Source: Streptomyces tirandamycinicus (GTDB lineage: Bacteria; Actinomycetota; Actinomycetes; Streptomycetales; Streptomycetaceae). Taken from it: a DNA stretch of 64,000 nt. The first letter of the stretch is position 1; every line of letters starts with the position of its first letter. The stretch lies in contig NZ_CP029188.1 in NCBI RefSeq assembly GCF_003097515.1, positions 1,054,001 through 1,118,000 of the forward strand, read 5' to 3'. Positions 28,024-35,567 of this stretch are shown here, piece by piece. Made by a program: the position numbers and the translations under genes. The notes beneath the pieces were generated by a model. It worked only from the letters and a program-made list of their open reading frames with translations. It did not search any database and was not told where the DNA came from.

Positions 28024-30333
28024 ATGCCGACGTATCACGAAGCGATGACCACTGACTTGTCCACACTGACCAGCGCGGCGGACAAGTGGGACGACATGGC
28101 GGGCGAGTTCAAGAAGCTGGAAGACGCCTATGAACGCGACGTGCACAGGATATCCCTCGGCGAGACCTGGCGCGGATTCGCCGCCACCGCCGCGAACGTC
28201 CGTTTCGACGCCACGCTGCGTGAGTACCAGGCAGCTCAGAAGGAAGCCAAAGCCCTTGCCGCCGTGCTCCGCGAGGCCCACACCCAGTTCACCGACCTGC
28301 GCGGCCGGCTCAGGTCCGTCGTAGGGGACGCCGTCAAGGCGGGCATGAAGGTCTCCGAACAGGGCCATGTCGCCTATGACTACGACAAGCTCGACGCCAA
28401 GGCTCTCTACGCCGCCCGGCACGACCCCGACTTCGAATCGACCGTGCGCACCCGCGAAGGCGAGTGGCACCAGGCGATCGCAGGCGCGGTCAAGGCATTC
28501 GACGACGCCGACGTGGGCGTCAAGATCGCACTCGAAACGGTCGTCATCGACGGCAACCCCGTGGACGGTTACGGCTTCAACGCCGAAGCCGACACCAAGA
28601 AGGACATCGAGGAGTACGAGGCGGACCACGCCGCCGACATCGCCACCCGCATCAACAGCGGCGAGAACGTCTCCGCCGCCGACCGCGCCGAGCTCCAGCG
28701 TGCCTTCCGCGACAACGGCGGCAACAAGGACTTCTCCCAGACCTTCCTCAACAGCCTCGGCGCCGACGGAGCCGTCCAGCTCGGCAACAAGCTCAACGAC
28801 GGCGCTCAGAGCCCGGACAAGAAGCTCAAGGGCCAGTACCAGGACCTGCAGAAGGGCCTGGCGAACACGATTGCCAACGCCACCCGCATCGCCAAGAGCG
28901 TCGCTCAGCTCACGCCCGGATCGAAAGCCTTCGAGGCGTGGAAGAAGAGCGACGACGCGGACGCCGAATTCTACCGGGAATTCACCGCCGAGCTGGAGAA
29001 GGCGGGCACCAAGAACTACGGGAGCAACACCAACCCCCTGTACGGATACCAGTCCCTGGTCAGCGTGATGAGCCACGCCGGCGCCAAGTTCGACGACCAG
29101 TTCCTCTACGAACTCGGCGACGACATGATCAAGGCGGAGAACGAGCACAAGGGCATCTTCAACACGATCGGTGGCGGACACGACGGGATCAAGTCGGACG
29201 CCCTGGACGGCCTCCTCGCCATCATGAGCGAGAACCCGGACGCTGCGACAGCCTTCTTCGACCCTGACGTCAAAGGAGGCGAGGGCAACCCGGAAAGGGA
29301 CGGGGACGAAGTCAAGGGCGGCGCCGATCACCTGCACTACCTCGCCGGTACCGGTGACGGGGCCCGGGAGTGGCCCAAGATCCTCATGGCCACCGGCACC
29401 GACATGGACGATCCTTTCAGTCGCACCGGTTTGGGAGCCGCATTGCAGGCAGCGGCAACCGGGAACGTCCCCCTCCCCGCAGGGCAGGATCCGCTGCCGG
29501 CCTACACCCACACCCCAGAGCAGGCCCGGGTCATGAACGGAATCCTTGCCACGCTTGACCAGGGCCCCTCCACTGAGGTGCACGAGAACCTTCAGGTGCC
29601 GATCGCACAGGCCATAGCCCAGTACACACCGGACAGCCACGAAATACTCGGCGGTCTCGACGGCGAGTACGCGGTGAATATGAAGGATGGCTACTTCGTC
29701 GACGACAAGGGGCGAGCCCATTTGGCAACCCCGGCCGATGCGTTGGTCCATGTGATGCGAGGTGTCTCGGATGACCCCGACGCGTTCGGCACCCTCAACA
29801 AGGCCGAAAACCGCTTCATCAACGCAGAACTCGACAAACTGCCTGAGGATTCCCGCGGCTATTCGGAGAGCAACCCGCTCTCCAAGTCGGGCGCAGCCCT
29901 GGGGGCGCTCACTGCGATTCGTGAAGATGTCCTCAACGACGAGCGCTCCGGCGCATACAGCGATGCGGACTGGAAGTCCAAAGTGGCCTACCACGTAATC
30001 GGCGGAATGGTGACCCCAGCGGCGATCCCCACTGCCGGGGGGTCCATTGTGGTCGGTGACGCGCTACAGCGGGGAGTCGACACGCTTGCCTGGGTATGGG
30101 GCAACGACCTCAAGGCCGATGCCGACGGCAAGGCCACCGAAGCAATCAACGACCGCTACCTGGACGTCAACCGCCAGATGCAGGTGTTGGTTCACGGCTG
30201 GGGTGGTGAACGCTATGACCTGGAAACCGAGGACGGGCGGGACAAGGTCCAGGGACTGACAGACAAGATCCTTACCGGGCATACCCGAGGCGTTGTCACT
30301 GCCCAGGGGTATCTCAGCGACGCACCGAACTGA
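28024..30333 (+). CDS. Large WXG100-like protein with uncharacterised C-terminal domain, 769 aa
   Basis: MPTYHEAMTTDLSTLTSAAD starts an N-terminal helical hairpin (residues ~1-110) with WRGFAATAANVRF at the turn, the W-x-G arrangement of ESX-type proteins. A central helical region (KKDIEEYEADHAADIATRI, QTFLNSLGADGAVQLGNKL) follows. The C-terminal third (about 500-690), with QVPIAQAIAQYTPDSHEILG and ALGALTAIREDVLN, recurs in the next gene. ATG 28024 follows GGGGGAGAGC. No nuclease or other toxin motif is evident. Codon usage is slightly more AT-tolerant (aatatgaagg, gaaatactc) than its neighbours. Confidence 0.75.
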   Translation: MPTYHEAMTTDLSTLTSAADKWDDMAGEFKKLEDAYERDVHRISLGETWRGFAATAANVRFDATLREYQAAQKEAKALAAVLREAHTQFTDLRGRLRSVVGDAVKAGMKVSEQGHVAYDYDKLDAKALYAARHDPDFESTVRTREGEWHQAIAGAVKAFDDADVGVKIALETVVIDGNPVDGYGFNAEADTKKDIEEYEADHAADIATRINSGENVSAADRAELQRAFRDNGGNKDFSQTFLNSLGADGAVQLGNKLNDGAQSPDKKLKGQYQDLQKGLANTIANATRIAKSVAQLTPGSKAFEAWKKSDDADAEFYREFTAELEKAGTKNYGSNTNPLYGYQSLVSVMSHAGAKFDDQFLYELGDDMIKAENEHKGIFNTIGGGHDGIKSDALDGLLAIMSENPDAATAFFDPDVKGGEGNPERDGDEVKGGADHLHYLAGTGDGAREWPKILMATGTDMDDPFSRTGLGAALQAAATGNVPLPAGQDPLPAYTHTPEQARVMNGILATLDQGPSTEVHENLQVPIAQAIAQYTPDSHEILGGLDGEYAVNMKDGYFVDDKGRAHLATPADALVHVMRGVSDDPDAFGTLNKAENRFINAELDKLPEDSRGYSESNPLSKSGAALGALTAIREDVLNDERSGAYSDADWKSKVAYHVIGGMVTPAAIPTAGGSIVVGDALQRGVDTLAWVWGNDLKADADGKATEAINDRYLDVNRQMQVLVHGWGGERYDLETEDGRDKVQGLTDKILTGHTRGVVTAQGYLSDAPN

Positions 30334-30360
30334 CCACGACTACCCGTAATCGAGAGTCTC

Positions 30361-31389
30361 ATGACCACACAACCGCATGCTCCGACGGCAAACCCACGGT
30401 CGTCACGCCCCAGAAGAGCTGTCGCACTGGCCATCGGCATCTTGGTCCTCGCCGGCGGCGGGACTGGCATATGGCTCTGGCAGCACAACGCCGGTAACGG
30501 CGAGGCCGTCGAATGCTCGGCACTCGCCCGGAACGCAAAGATCGAAGACCTTCTGGGCTCTGCGTCCCAAGCTCCGTCGTGCGACGCTCTCGCCCGAGCC
30601 CTGAAGCGCGCGGTGAAAGGCGGAACCGCAGAGGACCATTCGGTAGCTCAGGCACAGGCCGTGATCGACATTCTGCAGGCGACCAGTGACGTCTTGGAGG
30701 AATCGGGCAAGAAGTCGCTCGATGCCTCACTGCATCTGCCGATGGCGGAAATGATCGCGGACTACACGCCGGAGACCCACGAGATCCTCGCCCAACTTGA
30801 CGCCGAATACGTCACGCACATCTCGGATGGGAAGCCCTGGCGGGATGAGTCCGGCGTCCACATTGCGGTTGATCACGAGGTACTGGTGCGTGTCCTACGG
30901 GCCCTGTCTCAGACACCGGAGGCGTACGCAGAGGTACGCGCAGCAGAAGGCCACTACGCCGCGGAGAATCTGGCCTCCATCTCCCCTACGGCCGACGGCG
31001 CCGCGCTCAGCGCCCGTCCAGCAGGCAACGCCCGCGCACTGGGCGTTCTGGACGCAATCGCCGAGGACGTGACGAGCGCCTTGCACGAGGATGAGGCTGT
31101 CGAGTGGGACAAGCGCATGGTGCAGTTGCTGCGCTCCAAATCACCCGCAGGTGTCCCGTCGTACGCATCCGATGCGGCGGGCTACATCGACACCATGTGG
31201 ACAAGGACTCTGATGCCGACCACACGTAATGGCGACAAGACGTTCCGTGAGCAGTCCAGCCGCATCCTCGACCCATGGGGGAAAGGACGAGGCGACGGGT
31301 TCAAGCCACCGAGCGGACTCAAAGAAGACTGCGTCAACGGACAGTTCGGAGCATACGAGGAGACCAAGAGGGCCCTCGGGGATCTATGA
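30361..31389 (+). CDS. Membrane-anchored paralogue of the preceding gene's C-terminal domain, 342 aa
   Basis: A short cytoplasmic tail is followed by one transmembrane helix (AVALAIGILVLAGGGTGIWL, about residues 21-40), then an exported domain. LHLPMAEMIADYTPETHEIL, AQLDAEYVTHISDG and RALGVLDAIAEDVTSALHED align with LQVPIAQAIAQYTPDSHEIL, GGLDGEYAVNMKDG and AALGALTAIREDVLNDERSG of the upstream 769-residue protein. The two genes are 27 bp apart, so both products carry the same domain, one soluble and one membrane-bound. It has three cysteines. Its stop overlaps a following ATG (ATGA). Confidence 0.75.
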   Translation: MTTQPHAPTANPRSSRPRRAVALAIGILVLAGGGTGIWLWQHNAGNGEAVECSALARNAKIEDLLGSASQAPSCDALARALKRAVKGGTAEDHSVAQAQAVIDILQATSDVLEESGKKSLDASLHLPMAEMIADYTPETHEILAQLDAEYVTHISDGKPWRDESGVHIAVDHEVLVRVLRALSQTPEAYAEVRAAEGHYAAENLASISPTADGAALSARPAGNARALGVLDAIAEDVTSALHEDEAVEWDKRMVQLLRSKSPAGVPSYASDAAGYIDTMWTRTLMPTTRNGDKTFREQSSRILDPWGKGRGDGFKPPSGLKEDCVNGQFGAYEETKRALGDL

Positions 31390-32099
31390 GCGGCCGCCGA
31401 TTCGAGGCACGGAACGCCATGTCCAAGCGATCAGCTCACTCCCCCAAGAAGTCCCGCCCCACCACTTGGGCCATTGGGACGACCGCAGCAGTCGCCGCCG
31501 GGAGCCTGGCGCTACATCAGCTGTCCCGACGATCAAGTCACCTGCGGGAACTGGTGGACAGCGACAGGCGGAGCACCACCCTCGGTGGCCGACGCGTGAC
31601 CGCCTGCATGCTCGCCACCTCCTTCCCCGCCGTCGAACGCGCTGCGTTCCCCGACGCCGAAGCCGATCCTGGGCCGGGCCTGGATGCCGACGCGAGGCCG
31701 AACGCAGCAGGGAAGGTCCAGGACGCGACCGGAAGCGAGGCCATCGGCTGGGCCGCTCATGCGACCCTCCGCTCATGCCATCCGGCACTGCCTCGCCGCC
31801 ACCCACCCTCAACCCCCGAGCAGCCAGGAGGACTCCACGGTCAGTGGGCCCGTCTCGGTGCCCAGCGGGGCGACGGGGTCGTCCTCCGTACCGAGGTAGC
31901 GGTTGATCGAGGCGACCAGGCGGCGCCGTGCCCCGACGTCCGGGCGGTCCTCCCGGCCGAAGTCGACGAGCACCTCCGCCTGAGTCGTGCCGTCCTTGCG
32001 CCGGGTGTGCGCGAGTTGGACCCAGCCGTGAACCGGGGGTCGGATCCGCACGGAACGGATTCAAGCCGGAGCCTGCATTCCACGAAAAGAAGCCTCTGA
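31386..32099 (+). CDS. Doubtful coupled ORF after the WXG-like locus
   Basis: An ATG at 31386 overlaps the previous stop as ATGA, the pattern of a translationally coupled gene. The first ~50 residues look coding-like: a basic start (MSGRRFEARNAM), KKSRPTTWAIGTTAAVAAGS and a short hydrophobic segment (GTTAAVAAGSLAL). Beyond about residue 90 the composition is low-complexity, and the frame runs through a transposase remnant on the other strand up to 32099, so the original 3' end is probably lost. I would call only the first ~100 residues plausible. Confidence 0.25.
   Translation: MSGRRFEARNAMSKRSAHSPKKSRPTTWAIGTTAAVAAGSLALHQLSRRSSHLRELVDSDRRSTTLGGRRVTACMLATSFPAVERAAFPDAEADPGPGLDADARPNAAGKVQDATGSEAIGWAAHATLRSCHPALPRRHPPSTPEQPGGLHGQWARLGAQRGDGVVLRTEVAVDRGDQAAPCPDVRAVLPAEVDEHLRLSRAVLAPGVRELDPAVNRGSDPHGTDSSRSLHSTKRSL
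31809..32051 (-). pseudogene. Transposase N-terminal remnant (IS1634-like)
   Basis: An 80-residue fragment, VHGWVQLAHTRRKDG, AEVLVDFGREDRPD and RRLVASINRYLG, ending ETGPLTVESSWLLGG. From memory this resembles the N-terminal region of IS1634-type transposases (xxLQLAHN...G..VV.NFGR.D..D...L.RLV.SI.RFL). The DDE catalytic domain is missing because the frame stops at 31809. No inverted repeats of an IS were recognised. Its position directly beside rnpB marks one edge of the accessory block. Confidence 0.55.
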
Positions 32100-32117
32100 A
32101 CAGCTAAAAAGCTGTTC
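32098..32117 (-). terminator. Terminator hairpin of rnpB
   Basis: GAACAGCT (32098-32105) and AGCTGTTC (32110-32117) form a perfect 8-bp stem with a 4-nt loop. On the minus strand it lies about ten bases after the end of the RNase P RNA and is followed by a T-rich tract, a normal place and form for a transcription terminator. Confidence 0.8.
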
Positions 32118-32126
32118 GGGGCCTAA

Positions 32127-32552
32127 GCGGCAGACGAGTCGGGCTGTACGCCGGGTTCTGTCACCCGATGACCTCGCGGTCGCCGGGGAGACGGCCATCC
32201 ATCTAGGACCGGTGTTGCCACCGGCCTCCTGCGGTCTACCCGCGGACTCGGGCGGGCAGCCCTCGATCGTCCGCGCAGGGCCGCCGTCCCTTTCGGGCGG
32301 CGACCCCTCTTGACCTTGCTCCGGGTGGGGTTTACCGAGCCGCCTGAGTCACCTCAGGCGCTGGTGGTCTCTTACACCACCGTTTCACCCTTACCGGGGA
32401 CCGAGGTCCCCGGCGGTCTGTTCTCTGTGGCACTGTCCCGCGGGTCACCCCGGGTGGGCGTTACCCACCACCCTGCCCTGTGGAGCCCGGACGTTCCTCG
32501 GGAGGCGCCCCAGAGGGGCCTCACGCGGCCGTCCGCCCGGCTCGTCTGCCGT
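32127..32552 (-). ncRNA. rnpB: RNase P RNA (type A)
   Basis: About 425 nt, transcribed right to left. Seen on the minus strand: GAGGAACGTCCGGGCTCCAC, the conserved P4 5' segment, followed by CAGGGTGGTGGGTAACGCCC; GGTAAGGGTGAAACGGTG and GTAAGAGACCACCAGC; then the 3' P4 partner in ACAGAACCCGGCGTACAG. The two ends pair as P1 (GCAGACGAG with CTCGTCTGC). It is the catalytic RNA that trims the 5' leader from tRNA precursors. Likely -10 box TAGCAT at 32560-32565 puts the 5' end near 32552. Confidence 0.95.
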
Positions 32553-32685
32553 GATGACCATGCTACCCGGAGCGTGCGCGTGCCGGCGCCGGTCTCCGGC
32601 CGGACCCCGTGGGCGTTCTGTCACCGACCGGGGCACCGCCGCGGTCCGCCTGCCCGACCGCCGAGACGGACCCGCCGGCTTCCCC

Positions 32686-32716
32686 TTGACCCTGCCGCAG
32701 CGTCACGGTTTCTACT
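32686..32716 (+). promoter_or_regulatory. MerR-type promoter with 19-bp spacer, leaderless
   Basis: TTGACC (32686-32691) and TCTACT (32711-32716) are separated by 19 bp, the over-long spacer typical of promoters activated by MerR-family proteins. Within it TGACCCTG-CCG-CAGCGTCA is an inverted repeat with one mismatch. The predicted start of transcription coincides with the ATG at 32723, so the message would be leaderless. Confidence 0.65.
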
Positions 32717-32722
32717 GAGGCC

Positions 32723-33529
32723 ATGCGGATCGGAGAGATCGCCGCACTCGTCGGGGTCACGCCCCGTGCCGTGCGGCACTACCACCATCAGGGCCTGCTG
32801 CCCGAGCCCGTTCGCCGGGCCAACGGCTACCGGGACTACTCGGTGCGCGACGCCGTGCTGCTGGCGCGCATCCGGCGGCTGACGGAGCTCGGGCTCGGTC
32901 TCGAGGAGGTCGGGGACGTGCTCGCCGACGACGAGGGTCGGGAGCTGGTGGAGGTCCTGGAGGAACTGGACGACGATCTCGCCGTGCAGCAGGCGCTGCT
33001 CGCCGAACGGCGCGCACGGCTGGGTGCGGTGCTGGAGCAGGCGCGCGCCGGGCGGCTGCCCGCCGAAGGCCCGGTGTCGCCGGAGCTGGCGGAGCTGCTG
33101 GGCGGTCTGGCCCGGGAGGCCGCCGGACGGCCCGAGTCCGCTTCTGCGGCGAGGGAGCGCGAGGTGCTCGCCCTGCTGGACACGGTCGTACCGCCAGGGG
33201 ACCGCGACCGGCTGCTCGGCGTGATGCGTCGGATGACCGAGGCTCCGGGGGCGGTGGAGCGCGTGTACGAGGTGTACGGGCTGCTCGACGCGCTCGCGGA
33301 CGGGGGCGGGGACGGGGGCGGGGTTGCCCGCGAACCCCGGGTCGAGGAGGCGGCCCGGGCGCTGGCGGACTGCATACCCGACGAGGTCGTGGCTGAGCTC
33401 GCGAAGAACGGCGCACCGGCAGGGGAAGGCGGGAGCACGTTCCTGGACGCCTTCTTCGCCGAGTTCCCCCCGGCCCAGGCCGAGGCCGTGCGCCGCGCGT
33501 TGCGCCTGGTCGCGGAGCGGGCCCGGTGA
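32723..33529 (+). CDS. MerR-family transcriptional regulator
   Basis: A 268-residue protein. Winged helix-turn-helix: MRIGEIAALVGVTPRAVRHY, QGLLPEPVRRANGYRDYS and VRDAVLLARIRRLTELGLGLEEV (residues 1-65), then the dimerisation helix DDDLAVQQALLAERRARLG. The C-terminal domain (about 110-268) is helical and longer than in metal sensors, suggesting an organic ligand; it has no cysteines for metal. It probably autoregulates at the promoter just upstream. A GTGA overlap couples it to the following membrane protein, whose product may be the target. Confidence 0.92.
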   Translation: MRIGEIAALVGVTPRAVRHYHHQGLLPEPVRRANGYRDYSVRDAVLLARIRRLTELGLGLEEVGDVLADDEGRELVEVLEELDDDLAVQQALLAERRARLGAVLEQARAGRLPAEGPVSPELAELLGGLAREAAGRPESASAAREREVLALLDTVVPPGDRDRLLGVMRRMTEAPGAVERVYEVYGLLDALADGGGDGGGVAREPRVEEAARALADCIPDEVVAELAKNGAPAGEGGSTFLDAFFAEFPPAQAEAVRRALRLVAERAR

Positions 33530-34386
33530 CGCGGGTGACGCGGCTGGTGGGGATGATGCGGCCGAGGCGGCTGCTCAGAGGCGTCGCGTGTCTCGTGGTA
33601 CCCGGTGAACTGGCGCTGCTGGTCTGCCTGATGGCGGGGCTGCGACCGCCCGCGCCGGTGCTCGCCGCCGCCGAGGCGGCCGTCCTGCTCCTGCTGACGG
33701 CGGAGGCCGCCGTCTTCCTGCGGCTGTGGCTGCGGGAGGGGCGGACACCGCGCGAGGCGGTGCGCGAGCTGGTCCCCCGGCCGGTGCTGCGGCTGGCCGG
33801 GCACGAACTGCGGCTCATGTGGAGCCTGCTGCTCTGGGCGGCCCGGCGGCGCTCCGGTGCCGGGCCGGGCGAGCAGGCATTCGGGCACGCCCGGGACCAG
33901 GCCGGGCTCCTCCTCGGCCTCGGTTTCGTCTGCGTCGTCGAGACCGTGGCGATGTCGTACCTGCTCAACCCCTGGCCGGTGCTGCACGCCGTCGTCCTCG
34001 TCCTCGACGTCTACACCGTCCTCTTCGTCGTCGGTCTGCACGCGGCGTCCGCGACCCGCCCCCACACGCTGTCCGAGCACACGCTGCGGCTGCGCCAGGC
34101 CGCCCACGTCGATGTGCGGATCCCGCTGGAGCGGATCGCGTCCGTCTCCTACGAACTGCTGTTCACGCACGACGGCAAGGAGGACGGTGTGCTGAACCTG
34201 GCGGTCGGATCGCAGACGTCGCTCACCCTCACGCTGTCGGAACCCGTCGAGTCGGTGGGGCTGCTGGGCGGGACGCGCCGGGTGCACACCGTGCGCTGCC
34301 ACGCCGACGACGCCCGTTCACTGCTCCAGGCCGTCACGCGGGCACGAGGAGCGCTCTCACCGCCTCGCGGTCGGCCGGCGTCGTGA
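33526..34386 (+). CDS. Integral membrane protein, coupled to MerR gene
   Basis: A 286-residue protein with about four transmembrane helices (ELALLVCLMAGL, APVLAAAEAAVLLLL, LLLGLGFVCVVETVAMSYLL, AVVLVLDVYTVLFVVGLHAA), followed by a soluble beta-rich C-terminal domain (IPLERIASVSYELLFTHDGK). The layout resembles membrane proteins that carry a small PH-like domain. The start GTG at 33526 overlaps the MerR stop as GTGA. I do not recognise a named family; it is probably controlled together with the regulator and may be a resistance or sensing protein. Confidence 0.8.
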   Translation: MTRVTRLVGMMRPRRLLRGVACLVVPGELALLVCLMAGLRPPAPVLAAAEAAVLLLLTAEAAVFLRLWLREGRTPREAVRELVPRPVLRLAGHELRLMWSLLLWAARRRSGAGPGEQAFGHARDQAGLLLGLGFVCVVETVAMSYLLNPWPVLHAVVLVLDVYTVLFVVGLHAASATRPHTLSEHTLRLRQAAHVDVRIPLERIASVSYELLFTHDGKEDGVLNLAVGSQTSLTLTLSEPVESVGLLGGTRRVHTVRCHADDARSLLQAVTRARGALSPPRGRPAS

Positions 34387-34500
34387 GCGGCCAGGGCGAG
34401 GCCGGGGCACGGCCGGGGCACGCGGCGTGCCGATGCGGGCGATTACGCTGGTGCGGGGCCGCATCCCCGGTTCCACGTACGTACGCAGAGGAGAAACGCC

Positions 34501-35301
34501 GTGCTCGTGCTGTTGCCGCCGTCCGAGGGCAAGGCCGCTTCGGGACGCGGGGCGCCGCTCAAGCCGGAGGCACTGTCCCTGCCCGCCCTGGCAGGGGCGC
34601 GCGCGGCAGTGCTGGACGAGCTCGTGGAACTGTGCCGGGGGGACGAGGAGAAGGCCCGGGACGTACTCGGGCTCAGTGAGGGCCTGCGCGACGAGGTCGC
34701 GAAGAACGCCGGGCTGCGCACGGCCGGGACACGCCCGGCGGGCGAGATCTACACGGGCGTGCTGTACGACGCGCTCGGCCTGGCCACCCTCGACGCCTCC
34801 GCGCGCCGCCGGGCCCGGAAGTCGCTGCTGGTGTTCTCGGGCCTCTGGGGGGCGGTCCGCATCGACGACCGGATCCCCTCGTACCGCTGCTCGATGGGCG
34901 TCAAGCTGCCCGGGCTCGGGGCACTGGCCGCGTACTGGCGGGCACCGATGGCGTCCGCGCTGCCCGAGGCGGCCGGAAGCGGGCTGGTCCTGGATCTGCG
35001 GTCGTCGGCGTACGCGGCCGCCTGGCGTCCGAAGGGCGAGGTCGCCGGCCGTACGGCGACCGTACGGGTGCTGCACTCGCAGATCGTCGACGGCGTCGAG
35101 AAGCGTTCCGTGGTGTCCCACTTCAACAAGGCGACCAAGGGGCGCATCGTGCGCAGCCTGCTGGAGGCGGGCGCCGCGCCGAAGGGGCCGGGCGAGCTGG
35201 TGGAGGCGCTGCGCGACCTCGGCTACGCGGTCGAGGCGGAGGCACCGGGAAGGCCGGGGAAGGCGTGGGCGCTCGACGTGGTGGTGACCGAGATCCACTG
35301 A
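34501..35301 (+). CDS. yaaA: Peroxide stress protein YaaA family
   Basis: A 266-residue cytosolic protein. MLVLLPPSEGKAA starts the gene, where Escherichia YaaA begins MLILISPAKT. Other family blocks are AGEIYTGVLYDALG, ARKSLLVFSGLWGAVR, IPSYRCSMGVKLPG, and the C-terminal SHFNKATKGRIVR. In E. coli YaaA lowers free iron under peroxide stress and binds DNA; I infer a similar role. Start GTG 34501, with GAGGAG about ten bases upstream. Length (266) matches the family (255-260). Confidence 0.92.
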   Translation: MLVLLPPSEGKAASGRGAPLKPEALSLPALAGARAAVLDELVELCRGDEEKARDVLGLSEGLRDEVAKNAGLRTAGTRPAGEIYTGVLYDALGLATLDASARRRARKSLLVFSGLWGAVRIDDRIPSYRCSMGVKLPGLGALAAYWRAPMASALPEAAGSGLVLDLRSSAYAAAWRPKGEVAGRTATVRVLHSQIVDGVEKRSVVSHFNKATKGRIVRSLLEAGAAPKGPGELVEALRDLGYAVEAEAPGRPGKAWALDVVVTEIH

Positions 35302-35324
35302 CGGAGTTCCACTGACCGGGATCG

Positions 35325-35391
35325 CCGGTGGCGGTCTTGGACCGGTGGCCGTCCTGGGCCGTGGCCGTCCTGGACCGGCGGCCGTCCTCGG
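35325..35391. repeat. About 17-bp tandem repeat, four copies
   Basis: ccggtggcggtcttgga, ccggtggccgtcctggg, ccgtggccgtcctgga and ccggcggccgtcctcgg follow one another between yaaA and the convergent RNase H gene. Non-coding. Confidence 0.7.
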
Positions 35392-35567
35392 TCGCAGGCC
35401 AGGGACGGCGTCGCAGGCCAGATACAACTCGGCGCCCGGCGCCCGGCGCTCCCACCGTCGGGGCGCAAGGGGGCACGGCAGGCGCCAGGCGCAGCCCGAG
35501 GTCGGCGCCGGGCCCGGCGACGTGAGGGCCCGGTCAGCGCCGCGCCCAGCGCGAGGCCGGGCCGGCG

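Noticed and set aside
32098..32150. Phage-type attachment site at rnpB
   Set aside because: No direct repeat of the rnpB 3' end was found at the other side of the island and no integrase gene is present.
32130..32552. Short ORFs across this interval on both strands
   Set aside because: The interval is the RNase P RNA; conserved P1 and P4 segments fix its identity.
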